Shown one piece after another: positions 10,292 to 21,400 of a DNA stretch of 64,000 nt (its first letter is position 1; each line of letters opens with the position of its first letter). The DNA lies in NCBI GenBank assembly GCA_963682025.1, contig OY821519.1, forward strand, positions 189,037,253 through 189,101,252. Reading direction: 5' to 3'. This DNA comes from Cordilura impudica. Taxonomy: Eukaryota > Arthropoda > Insecta > Diptera > Scathophagidae. The position numbers and the translations under genes were made by a program. Under the pieces are notes generated by a model. The model worked only from the letters and a program-made list of their open reading frames with translations. It was not told the origin of the DNA and did no database searches.

Positions 10292-12277
10292 CACTGTGGA
10301 ACAAATTCAGGTTAGCAAAAGTTAGGTCGATTCTGACAGTGAGGGGTGAAAATAGAGGCTAAATTAAAAGACCCGTATCGCGGCGTTTGTTTATGTTAGT
10401 TCGAATTTTTTTTAATCGACCTTCGAACTTTGCAGTCAAATGCCGATTTTCAGCATATTGTTTATATAATTTTTTGGCTATAACTCGTCGACTAATTGAT
10501 ATTTTTTCATTCTGTAAAAGCCAAATTATTGCTAGAGACCTGTGCAACAGTTAAAATTTTTTAAAAAATTGATTTAGAAAATTTTTGTGGTGCGTATGAA
10601 GCAAAATGCGTATGAAGCAAAATGTTGGAAAAAAATTTTTTTCATGCTTTTTGAAAAATTTTCCACAAAACTAAGTATTTTTTGCTTTCTGTTTGATCTA
10701 TAATATGCTTCTCAGGTTCTTCAATAAATTTCATTTGAAAAGAAAATGGTCTTAGTCGATAATTTGCGTTAAAAATCCCAAAACCATTAAATAAATAGCG
10801 ATTTAGTTAGAAGTAATTAAAAAGGGAAGTTCCAAGAATTAGGAATTAGTAAAACAACTTTTTTGATTTCAACCACGATTTTGTTGCCGTTGCTCCACAT
10901 TAAACTTGGCATTGCTAAAAATTTTTTGAAATGTATCGCAAAAAGACCAGCAATATTCAACCGCTTAAAAGACATTTTCCCAAGACTAAGTAACGCCAAA
11001 ATTCAGGAAGGGGTTTTTAATGGTCCCGACATACGGAAACTAATGAGTCGTCAAGATTTTGACCAAGTTCTGACAGACCGAGAATTAAATGCATGGCTCG
11101 CATTGAAAGCAGTCATTAAAGGACTTTTGGGTAAAGAACGCAAAGACAACTACAGGCAATCTGTTGCAAACATGTTGGCAGCTTTCGATGAAATTGGGGT
11201 TAATATGTCGTACAAAATTCATCTCTTGCGTCAGCATCTTGATCAACTCGCTCAACAGTTGCCAACTGAATCTGGTGAGCAAGGCGAACGTTATCATCAA
11301 ACTGCGCTTTCATTTGAAATAATGTAACTATAGAGTTTGCGTATTTTGAATTCCTAGATTTTTCTAATATCTTTGTCAGAGTGCACAATTTAAACATGTT
11401 AACGATTGAAAACTATTTTCGTTTCAGGTACAGAGGAAAGAAATCTCCTGATGCAATACTCGCTGAAATTTGTTGGTGGTATAAAAACACCTTTGAAGAA
11501 GAGAAAGACGAGGAAAAAGAGGAAGAAGGGGAAGACAAAGATGAAATTCCATAATATCTGTTGGACGAAATTATCGACCTTTCTGATGATGATGACGATG
11601 ACCAAGATATTAGAGAGAGCAGTGATGTTGATCCACAGCCGCCTGCTAAACGTCAACTGGCCAAATCATTAATATAATTTATTTAATTTTTTTACTTAAA
11701 ACTTTTCATAACTAACATTTCAAAAATATATTTTTTTCCATATTTTTATAATTTCTTTTTCAATGTTTCTTCAAAACCAACACTGAACAATATTGGTACA
11801 TAAAAAATGAGAAGTAAATTAATATTAAGCTGGAAAACGCAAGTTTTGTATTATGATTGTTTTCTTTTCAAATGAAATTTATTGAAGAAACTGAGAAGCA
11901 TATTATAGATCAAACAGAGAGCAAGAAAGACTTAGTTTTGTGGAAAATATTTTCAAAAAGCATGAAAAAAAAATAGTTTCTCCAACATTTTACTTCATAA
12001 GCACCACAAAAATATTCTATATCAATTTTTTTAAAAATTGTAATTATTGCACTCGTCTCTAGCAATAATTTGGCTTTTACAGATTGAAAAAATATCAATT
12101 AGTCGACGAGTTATAGCCAAAAAACCATATAAACAATATGCTGAAAATCGGCATTTGACTGCAAAGTTTGAAGGTCGATTTAAAAAAAAAATCGAACTAA
12201 CATAAACAAACACCTCACTTCACCCCTCACTCTCAGAATAGACCTAACTTTTGCTAACCTGAATTTGTTCCACAGTG
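10292..12277 (+). mobile_element. CACTG-ended DNA transposon with about 430-bp terminal inverted repeats (CMC/Chapaev3-like)
   Basis: The outermost bases CACTGTGGAACAAATTCAGG at 10292 are matched in inverse at 12277, and the inverted similarity continues inward to about 10746 and 11862 with small gaps. The 3-bp sequence TTA flanks both ends (10289-10291, 12278-12280). CAC ends plus a 3-bp duplication fit the CMC group (CACTA/Chapaev3); this naming is inference. The core holds a two-exon transposase fragment (10863-11677). Inserted between two LINE remnants. Confidence 0.78.
10863..11677 (+). pseudogene. C-terminal part of a DDE-type transposase with an intron, one nonsense mutation
   Basis: The first exon encodes LLPLLHIKLGIAKNF, FPRLSNAKIQEGVFNGPDIRK and NMSYKIHLLRQHLDQ then GEQGERYHQ. 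These match, in order, conserved blocks that I recall from insect 'uncharacterised' transposon proteins (PLHIKLG; GIF.GPQIRKL; MS.K.H.L..HLD...SEEQGERFHQ). The Glu of GEQGER is a plausible catalytic residue. A GT..AG intron (11324-11427, 104 nt) joins to YRGKKSPDAILAEICWWYK, restoring the 'M..RYQG' block. A TAA at 11552-11554 interrupts the acidic tail LLDEIIDLSDDDDDDQD, which otherwise ends at 11677. The N-terminal half is absent. A relative lies at 46.08 kb. Confidence 0.65.
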
Positions 12278-12289
12278 TTATTATACTTT

Positions 12290-12720
12290 ATATTAAAAAT
12301 TAAGGTTTAAAAGTTTTAAGTTGTAAAAATAGAGAAATTTAAAAATTATAAAAATTATAAAGTTTCATTTAATATATATCTTTTACAAATACTTTTAAAA
12401 ATTCGAATATTTTCTTTTTGTTTAACTTCAATAGGTAGCTTATTATTACTTTTTAAACCCTTGTAGAATAGTGAGTTTTGAGCAGCTGTTGTCATTTGCC
12501 TTTGCAGTCTAAAATCAGTAGCGTTTCTTAGGTGATAGTTCTGTACTTCTCCGACATAAGCGATTTTTTCTGTTAGATATTTTGGTGCCATGCTGTGTTT
12601 TATTTTAAAGATGGTTATTATTGTGTTTAGTTTTAATTGTCCTTCAATATTCAACCATAGTTTCAATTTGCCATCCATCGAGCAAAGGTTGCCTCGCGGC
12701 TTCTATTATATCGCATAAGA
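12290..12720 (-). pseudogene. 3' end of a LINE ORF2, minus strand
   Basis: A 107-aa frame (12678-12355) reads MDGKLKLWLNIEGQLKLN, then ITIFKIKHSMAPKYLTEKI, NYHLRNATDFRLQRQ and NSLFYKGLKSNNKLPIEVK. This is the familiar C-terminal tail of jockey/CR1-type ORF2 ('..HYLRNA.DFRL.....L...G...N.LP..IK'). An AT-rich 3'UTR follows to about 12290. Only the C-terminus is left. Confidence 0.65.
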
Positions 12721-13145
12721 GAAAACGCGTTTCAGTTTTTTACTTTGTGGTCCTGGCGTTGCTACTCCACGTGCAATTAGGTTAAATGTACTTTTTGCAC
12801 GTGTTTTTTTTTTAGTTTACATATAAAACAGCTCACCCTAACCTCCCTTGTGAAGGCAATGGTTGTATAGAGGAGCTGTATCAACCACAAAAAAAATTTA
12901 TATCCCCACAAAATGACAACATAGACCTAGTGTCTCAAATCATTTTTTAAACATTCCACATTGTGGAATTGACACATCATCGCATGTGTCAGAAGAAGAA
13001 GAAGAAGAAGAATATTCAACCATATTAACGTTTCTAGCATGAAGTTAATACTAGTATATCTGCTGAAGATTAAGAAGATTATTATTATTATTATTATATC
13101 TCTTGAAAGGGATCAGTTAGGATTTCCAAACGTAAACCCGATTTT
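12721..13145. repeat. Spacer with (GAA)n and (ATT)n microsatellites
   Basis: An (AGA)n tract lies at about 12988-13011 and an (ATT)n tract at 13078-13098. A block at 12826-12876 is inverted relative to one near 8275-8330. No gene. Confidence 0.6.
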
Positions 13146-13149
13146 GGAT

Positions 13150-13545
13150 CCCTTTTCACACAATTTCTTGTCCCTTCATGAGCATTTGTTTACCACAGAA
13201 ACGCGATTCTGATCTTTCTGATGACATAAATTTAGTGGCTATAGAAGACATATTAAATATTTTTAGCTTAATGTTAAGATAAAATGCCTTCGAATGATCT
13301 AAGAGAATTAAGAAAGTAAGTTTGTCATCATCAATTTGATATCTTATGTATTCTGTGACATCAATCAAAGCAGATACACGAAAACCAGATTGTCTCGGAG
13401 TAAGCAAGTTGTTATCTACTTCAATAAATCTATTGTGCAGTAAACGTTCAGGTATTTTAGACAGAAAGGGTAGTATAGCTATTAAACGAAATTCGTTTTC
13501 TGATTTGGGTACAGAACAATTTTCGAAATATATGTGCTAATGTTT
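13150..13545 (-). pseudogene. LINE reverse transcriptase fragment, minus strand
   Basis: Reading leftward: ENEFRLIAILPFLSKIPERL, then NNLLTPRQSGFR, IRYQIDDDKL and LILLDHSKAF. These are RT fingers/palm blocks; the D of LLDHSKAF is the first catalytic aspartate. The order matches the plus-strand LINE at 54.6 kb (EYRPIAILPYLSKVFERIL). It breaks off soon after. Confidence 0.7.
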
Positions 13546-13710
13546 TTTGGTTTATTTAAGGTAAAAACATTTGATATTGAGCTTGATTATTTTCTATATT
13601 AATCATTAAAATTATAAAAATCGAATATAAGAATTTATATTTTTATATTTGTAAAAATCAAGGTTCAGAAAATACACACATGAAACACACAATGTTCTGT
13701 TCAAAAGCAG

Positions 13711-14365
13711 CCAACACATATCTTTATTTTCATATCAATTATGTTTGTTTTTAAATTTTCTTCGGTGCCCAACACAACCATGACTGTGTTCGTTTTAATA
13801 TTTCGTTATTTACACGAACATTTTTGTATCACGTACTTTTTGTTTCAATCACACATAAAGCACATATTTTTGAGTGTTGCTTTATTTGAAGTTCATGTTC
13901 TGGTACGTGTATAGAAAAAAACAGAACATGTACAATAAACAGGTTCAAGTTCAGTTATATTTTAAACACGACTTAAAACAGAACATGTACAATAAACAGG
14001 TTCAAGTTCAGTTATATTTTAAACACGACTTAAAATATAACTGAACTCGAACTGTTTATTGTACATGTTCTGTTTTTTCTTACTACACGAGACACAACAC
14101 GACTTAAAATATAACTGAACTCGAACCTGTTTATTGTACATGTTCTGTTTTTTTTTTCGGTACACGTACCAGAACATGAACTTCAAATAAAGCAACACTC
14201 AAAAATGTGTGCTTTATGTGTGATTGAAACAAAAAGTACGTGATACAAAAATGTTCGTGTAAATAACGATATATTAAAACGAACACAGTCATGGTTGTGT
14301 TGGGCACCGAAGAAAATTTAAAAACAAACATAATTGATATGAAAATAAAAATATGTGTGTGTTGG
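13711..14365. mobile_element. Foldback-like element: 655-bp near-perfect palindrome
   Basis: The sequence from CCAACACATATC (13711) inward is repeated in inverse from 14365 leftward over about 320 bp per arm, with only scattered differences. Near the centre the left arm carries a tandem repeat of about 60 bp (from 13921 and from 13980), mirrored on the right. The loop is about 9 nt around 14024. Both arms encode the same short frame starting MFVFKFSSVPNTTM (66 aa in the right arm, minus strand); it is interrupted in the left arm. No transposase or convincing target duplication is seen. Confidence 0.75.
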
Positions 14366-17300
14366 TCTAAGTTATGTTTGTTTACATATATGTACGAGTT
14401 TTTTATTCAGTGTGTGTTTTTTTCTGAACTCTGGTAAAAATACAAAAAAATAAATTATTATCAAATCAGTAGTAAACACCAAAATTGCAACATTCGGCAT
14501 ATATTCTTAACATTTTTATTTTGGCTCCAGTTGAAAGTAATCATCGTTTTCATTTATTCCAGAAAATACTTATATCGTAAAAATTACATTTTCCATTAAT
14601 AAATTTCAATAAAATTTGTTTAAAAAAAACTTAAATATTTCGGTTTATAAAATTTTATTTATTTTTTATTTTTTATTTGTTGTTTTAACACCTTATTTAT
14701 AATTAAAAATGGCAATAAATGTAAAAAAAGGAAATTAACTTAATAGCATTACGAGTCCTTAAAAAATCATAGTTGGATGGACTGTTCGAACTTAAATAAA
14801 AAAAAATATAGAAAATAAACTAAAAACTTATACAATTAGTTATTAAAAGCATTGCTAAATAAAAACACTTAAAATGTAACTTTAATTTATAAAAGAACTG
14901 GTAAAAAGTTTTGTATTTAAATTTTTAGTTTTTTATTTTTTAAATTTATATACAATAATTTTTTACTTTACAATTTACGCACACATCATTCAATAACACA
15001 GACTTAATTTTAAAAACATTGCAATTTTAGTTAACATACATACATAGTTGTTTTTTTTTATAGTTTTTTAAAAAATAGTAATAAAATCAATTTAAATTTT
15101 GTTTCTTCATTTCAATAACAATTCTCAGTCTTTCTCAGTTTCAAGTGTTTTTCTGTTTTATATAATTTTTTTATGGCCACTATTCGAAGAATTTTATTGT
15201 TGTTCTAAATTTAATCCCTGACTTTTTTATTTATTGAATTTTAAATTTTACTGATACTGAAAATTAGAAACAAATTTATATACACACATAACTATATAAT
15301 TTTGAATAACAGATCAAAAGGAAAGTAAAAGCAATTGAAATCATAATAGAAAAAAAACTACATTTAAACAATGTGTAATTTTTGTTAAACATATTGTTAT
15401 AATAATAATAATAATAGTATTATATATTTTACAAGCCCCCAAACGAATTATAAAATATAAATATGCTGCTCTTAACATCATAGTTACTGTTTTATATTTT
15501 GTTTGGAAGGTTATAGCAATTTTTGAGGGGTGTTTATTTACTTATTTGGTATGGCCTTGTTGCATTCAAAATTTATTTGTTATTTTGCCAAAAATAGTTT
15601 ATTTAATATTCATTTGTCACTAGTTTTATAAATGCACAACTGTGACTGAAGCGAAGATAATGAAAGCAAAGCAAAATATTATATTTTAGATGACATTTAA
15701 CTTTTAAGAATATTAATTGAGAATTTCTGCATGTTTTTAATTTAGAAATTAATTCAATCATATTTTTTCTTTTATTTAAAACAAATTTTTATCAACAAAA
15801 TTTTAATTTTAAAGGCTCTATTCATAAAAATAATGTTTAACATAAATTCGTTTATAAATAGAGTTAAATTTTAAATAAATATAAATGTTTTGCGAATAAA
15901 ATTTTTTTTTATATAAATATGTATGTATTTCTCGTTTGAATTAATTTTTCTGTAATACAATTGTATTTTTGGAAATAATGTGGACACTTTTTGAGAAAAT
16001 TCTAACAAAATTATTAAATTCACAAAAAAAAAACTCATGAAAAGATTCTGCTCAGTATATTAATATTGATTTTTTGAGGCCACAGACTCTTTAACTCGCA
16101 ACCGTATATACATATATGATTGTTCAATTCTTTCAAAACTTGGCAGCAACGTAGACTCACTTTTAGCCTTCGCCGAGAGCTAAAATGTGACATACAGGTT
16201 TATTTCGCGTAAGAATTTAATCCAAAAAAATTTGAGCCGCAAAATTCCGTGAAAAACTCTGAAAAGCAGACATATAACTGGTAATTTTTTTTTTTACCGA
16301 TTTGAAATCTATTTCAGGAATAATTCAGAATTTTTCGATTTTTCAGCAAAAATTTTCCGCAATTATCCAGAAAATTGTCGACAACAAAGTTTTTAAATTA
16401 TATGAAATCAAATTCTCTAGCAACTGGCCGTACAAAGCGTCGTCAAATATAGAGAAAAATTAACGTGAGAGAGAAAAAGAGAGAGACGGATAGACAATAG
16501 GGTCTCAAAGTATCGGTAGTCCATACTAAACAAGAGTTTGTATAGTGCCTTTGGTGCTACCTCCACTGATTAAGTCAGAAATGGGCTCATTTATTAATTA
16601 AAGTGCAATAGGCTAAAAATAAATAAATTAAGTAAAATACTAGTTTTCAAATAAAACTTAGGCATGAAAAAGTAGAAAATAAATTTTTTTATCACAACTA
16701 AAGTCCTATTCTAGAAGTCGACTTACGATAGCAATCTCTGAATTCGAGGAGGAAGAATATTCAAGACATATCAAAATAAATCTGAGTCTACCTCTGTGAC
16801 TGGATTTTAAGTGTGATAAAAAAATACTTCATAATTTTTCATGCGGGTTGCACTCAGTTTTGTTCGAAAACTTGTTTTTTCCTTATTTGATTGAGATAAT
16901 CAAGAATAACTTCAAAATATTTTTTAAAGATGAAAAACGTTTAAAATAAAAGAAAAAAATTATGATGGAAATATATTCGCAGAATAAAGCTAATTTGTTT
17001 TTGGAAATTAAAAATAAAATAAAAGCCCATAATATTAGACAGTAATTTAAAATCGAAACGTTCCAAATAAATTGATAAACTAAAATAACAAATAATAACA
17101 ATAAATATTAATATTTCCAATGTATTGGCTGAACGTATCTTCTTCTAATAATCGACTTTGAATTGTTAAAAATAAATATCTTGTTATTAATTTCATTAAT
17201 TAATTATATTAAATCGATGAAATTGTAACAAGTTTTTAGTTAAATTTTGAGTCGATTCATGAAATCTCTATTGTTATTATTAAGTCTCGAAAGGACTCAA

Positions 17301-17690
17301 AAAATTTTTTTTTAGATATTTTAACAGATTTTTTATAAAGAAATAGATAAAAAACCAAAGAATATTATGTTAAGTGTTTGACTTCAGATATTCAGATTTG
17401 TGGTGAAAATGTATTATTCATTCAATGAGAAATTTGATTAATCATAATTAAACTAATCTTTTGATAAATCTATTAATCGTGATATTATTTAATTACACAC
17501 TATTTGTATTACTCACTAAATCCTTATTTTTATTTTACAATATTTTTTGATGATTATTTAAGTTGAACTAAATTAATGCTCAATATTTAGTATTTAGTCA
17601 TATATTCTGAAATCAATGTAACCACTTATAAGTATTATGGTTTCCAGACTATTTTCTTGAATTAAAATTGAATTATACATTTTGCATTCA
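14366..17690. other. AT-rich downstream intergenic sequence, no gene seen
   Basis: Very AT-rich with homopolymers. The least repetitive part is 16.07-16.55 kb ('cgcaaccgta..', then a GAGA-rich stretch at about 16465-16490); I recognise nothing there. It lies beyond the 3' end of the PPP1R3 gene. Confidence 0.55.
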
Positions 17691-17698
17691 TTTATAAA

Positions 17699-17704
17699 TT
17701 TATT
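17699..17704 (-). terminator. Candidate polyadenylation signal of the PPP1R3/Gbs gene
   Basis: AATAAA on the minus strand, about 280 nt beyond the stop codon. It is the first canonical hexamer after the stop that I noticed. AT-rich DNA produces this hexamer by chance, so this is a candidate only. Confidence 0.3.
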
Positions 17705-17984
17705 TTGTATAGTCTCAATTGAGCCCTGCTAAATATCTTTCATAAGACATTTTTTTGATAGGTGATGCCTATTAAACACCTTAGACCTTTAACGTAATTT
17801 TGTAGAGTCACACCCCTCAGGAGGCAGAAGCTAAACACGTGTGCCTATATTTTTTTCTTTATAGATTTTTATGTTAATTGGCATGGAACAAGCTCTAAAG
17901 CCTTCCTTGCATTCATTCATACATAATATTTGCAAATGAAGCATAACCTTAAATGTTTAAATCCTTAAAAAAAAAAATTAGTCC
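17705..17984 (-). other. Presumed 3'UTR of the PPP1R3/Gbs gene
   Basis: The stretch between the TAG stop and the candidate AATAAA at 17704. It includes GGGGTGTGACTC and an A-tract. No element ends are seen inside. The true 3' end is unknown. Confidence 0.35.
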
Positions 17985-18492
17985 CTACCAATACGGACTA
18001 GGTTCATGTTGCCATTGTTTTTTTGTTTCATTTGTTGTATTGTTTAAAGCTTCCGTTAGAGCAGATCTTATTTTATTTTGACGGGAGGAATTTTGCACAC
18101 ATGAGGATGAGCTTTTATCGTAGGGCGACAAAGCATTGTAATAGAAGGGCGATCTTTTAGTGATGGTATAATTATAGCCCTTGTTATTATCCCAATATTC
18201 TTGGCCGTCGGCTCGGTAGCATATACAGAACTCCAAACGTTTCGAGGATGGCGGTAAGGTTATCTTGAATGAGAAAGTATCAAATATAACATGGGCGCAA
18301 GTGGCAGGACCATAAGCACGGTTATAAGTGCAAAATATGTCCTGTTGACTTTTCCAATCGTCCCAGGTAACTCGTACTATTACCTCCTTGGTAAAGGAGA
18401 TATTTTTAACTTTGACCGTTCCCACTACTATAGATTCTTCATCTTTTACAATAACATTTTCCAAGGAAACAAAATCACTTTCTATAGATTGC
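17985..18492 (-). CDS. Gbs-70E: PPP1R3/Gbs gene, coding exon 4 (CBM21 domain and C-terminus)
   Basis: The acceptor is TCTCTATTTGCAG, after a long TC-rich tract. The exon completes Arg208 and runs to TAG at 17985-17987. It encodes residues 208-376. DFVSLENV, then [39 protein letters not shown] and [11 protein letters not shown] follow in the order expected for a CBM21 glycogen-binding domain. Beyond residue 318 the tail is Ser/Asn-rich and shows no known domain. The open frame runs back into the intron and could be mistaken for a longer exon, but its first 17 codons are the repetitive polypyrimidine tract. Confidence 0.94.
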
Positions 18493-21400
18493 CTGCAAAT
18501 AGAGAGCGAAATAGAGAAAGAGATAGAGAATGAGATAGAGAACAAAAATAAAGCAAATGAGATTTACAACATCAATGTTTAAATTCTTACCTGAAAGCTA
18601 AATAATCTGAGGCAGGTTGTTTGAAATCGACCGTCCATTGATCGGCTGGATGGGGAGTAACCAAACCCTGGGTGATTTGTTCTAAAAATTTCACACTCCA
18701 GTAAGGCGGCACATTTGATGGTTCAGACATAACACGCACTTGAGTCAAAGACAGGCCCTCATCATCGGCAAATATCACTTTTTTACGTTGATGACTGCAA
18801 TTAAAGACAGAACAAAAAATGTTTTAAATTAATATTCAATAACCTTGATTTGAGAAATGTGGACACATTTTTAAACATGTTTCTTATCACGAATTCTTAA
18901 ATACTTTGCTGTTTTATCAATGCAATTTTTTAAAAGGTTAAGTTATATTATCATTTAGGTTTGACTTTACCTACATACTCGTACTACAAACATATATAGA
19001 CAGATACATACATACAATCGACCATTCGATGTTATTTTCTTTTTTAAAATAAATATTAAATTTAATTAAAAACAAAAACGTTCATTGACTTTTTAAAATT
19101 AGCAGCATCCATTTGCAAATACATACATAATTAGTTTTGGTAGATACGAATACATTTATGTTTGGTGATTTATCTATTGTCGTGCGCCATTTGTTGTTGT
19201 AGTTGCAAGAGGTTCTAAAGCATTCTATATTTAATAAGTTTAAATAACGACGGATTTTTTAGAATAATAAAATGTTACTCGTATATGCATATTTTTTAAC
19301 TACGCCATGACCTGGACAGCCATTGCAAATCTTTTAATAGAAAATGTAAAGAATACACTACAAATAAACCATATGTTAAATGGTTCATCAGTTGGTCGGT
19401 CAGGTGATGATTGTTTTGAAAACAAAAGCCAAGAGTGTATTTTTTTTGTTTTGTTTTTTTTTTTTTAAGAATCAGATGCTCAAGAACACTTATACTAAAC
19501 ATATAGCACAGAGACGAAATACTCATGAATATTTTTTGAGTGGGCATCTTAATATAGCAAGAAATATGTTAATGTTTTGTATTCAATTAAATTGAATTTA
19601 ATAAAATAATTTATAAATGAAAACTAAATTCTTCTTATTCTTATATAATTAATATATTTACGCTCATCAATAACTGACTCTGTTGTTGATATACTTTGGA
19701 GCTAGCATAGCATAAATGGCTTATGAACAAGGGCCTAAGGTGCTCGAAGGTATTTAAAATTCTTAAAATGCTGTAAAATCCCTATAGATAACATAAACAT
19801 AATAATTTAGTGTGATTTATCATTAAGATAGGTTTATTGCTTAATAATAATTTGTCAAAATTCTGTAATAGTTTACGAAATCTCGTATATTCACAAGTTT
19901 TGCCTACATGATTAACGTCTTTTCTCAAATGAATTGCAAATGATGCTACTTTATTTGAAGCTCAGAAGATTTTTCTTAAACACCTTGTGATAAATGCCCA
20001 ATTGGACAAAGTTCTGGTAGATTAAATTCCTTTATACTGCTCTAAGGGCACTGTTATACGTTTAATATATATTGTGGTATTTGGATCGCGATCCATAACG
20101 CAGAATGGTCTCCCATTCTGAAATCCATTAAAATTGATCGTGATCCATTAATACTGCATGTTACAAGTTCTGTATATATCAATATATATTGTGATATTTG
20201 GATTGCGGTCAATATAATTGAACGTGTAACAGTGCCCTAAGAATCTATAATATTAATAGGCTAGGCGATTTCTTGTGACCGATGTTTTGTTCTACCGTTT
20301 TATCCCGAATTTGACCAAACGTATATTATTTGAAAGGTATTTCTTTTTAGCCGATTTGCAGATTTACACATTTTTTAATTTTTTCCTTTATTTTGAGTAA
20401 ATTGCATTTAAAGTTGCTACTAACATATACATAAATTTATACATATGCTATGTGTGTTTTATTAAATTTGTTAATGTGTTTGTAATGAAAATGAGTTTGT
20501 TTTTGTGCTGATTTGTGAATTGGCTATAATTGATTAGCATACCTTTAGGGTCTTTATTTAATGAAAAAATAAAATTTCCTAGAATTTGCACTCGAATTTC
20601 GAGAGCTGGAATCTGCTAGTTTGAATTAAATTATTATTATTATGATGATGGTGCAAAAAGAACGTTCTTTAAAAGTGCTGTAGCTCAGTCGTTTTTCAAC
20701 TTATCAACTTTGGGTTTTTTTTTTTTACCGTGAAAGGCCGTAATTTTCTCTTTCCGTACTTGTTTATGTTTCTATATTGTTTTATTATATTTTGAAAAAA
20801 AAAATCGAAATGCGTTTAAAAGGCGACATGTTTCCGGAGGTAATCACGAAGTGTTTTTTTTTCAATTTTTTTTATTTTTGGCAGCATTTTGAAGTGAAAA
20901 ACACAATTTTTGCTATAAAATTTCGGGAATTAATGTGCTGTTAAAAAATGGGGAAGAGAATGGAAAATAAAAAAACAATCTCTTCGTAGTTACCTGACGA
21001 TATATGTGTATTTGTATTGTATTATGATGTTCACGGACTTCGAACATTTATTTGCGAGAAAATCGATTTAGTTTTTTAAAAACTGATTTATATACGATAC
21101 TAGCTGAACCCGGTGTGCTTTGCTACCCCCCATCGTTATAAAATAAAATAAAATAAAAAAAAAATTATATTTATACATTAACAAAATATTATTTATTTAA
21201 TTTAGAATTAATTATTGCACTAACAACTTTACATAATTTTTCTAAAAAGGGCGTGGTCCCGTCCAGTTTTCTTGTAGTACTATTTCTATTAATTTCAATA
21301 CGATATATACCAAATATCATCGCCGTAGGTTAAAAAGTCGCCGAGATATGACGATTTTAAATTTTGGGTTATATGGGCGGGACCACGCCCCTTTGCCCAC

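Noticed and set aside
17985..18545. A longer exon 4 starting from an upstream Met in the TC tract
   Set aside because: The upstream 17 codons ([12 protein letters not shown]...) are the intron's pyrimidine tract in translation; splicing at TTTGCAG gives a better match to the family and correct phase.
20675..20700. 'gctgtagctcagtcg' as the start of a tRNA gene
   Set aside because: Resembles the tRNA D-arm region (box A) but no cloverleaf, anticodon arm or GGTTCGAATCC box B follows.
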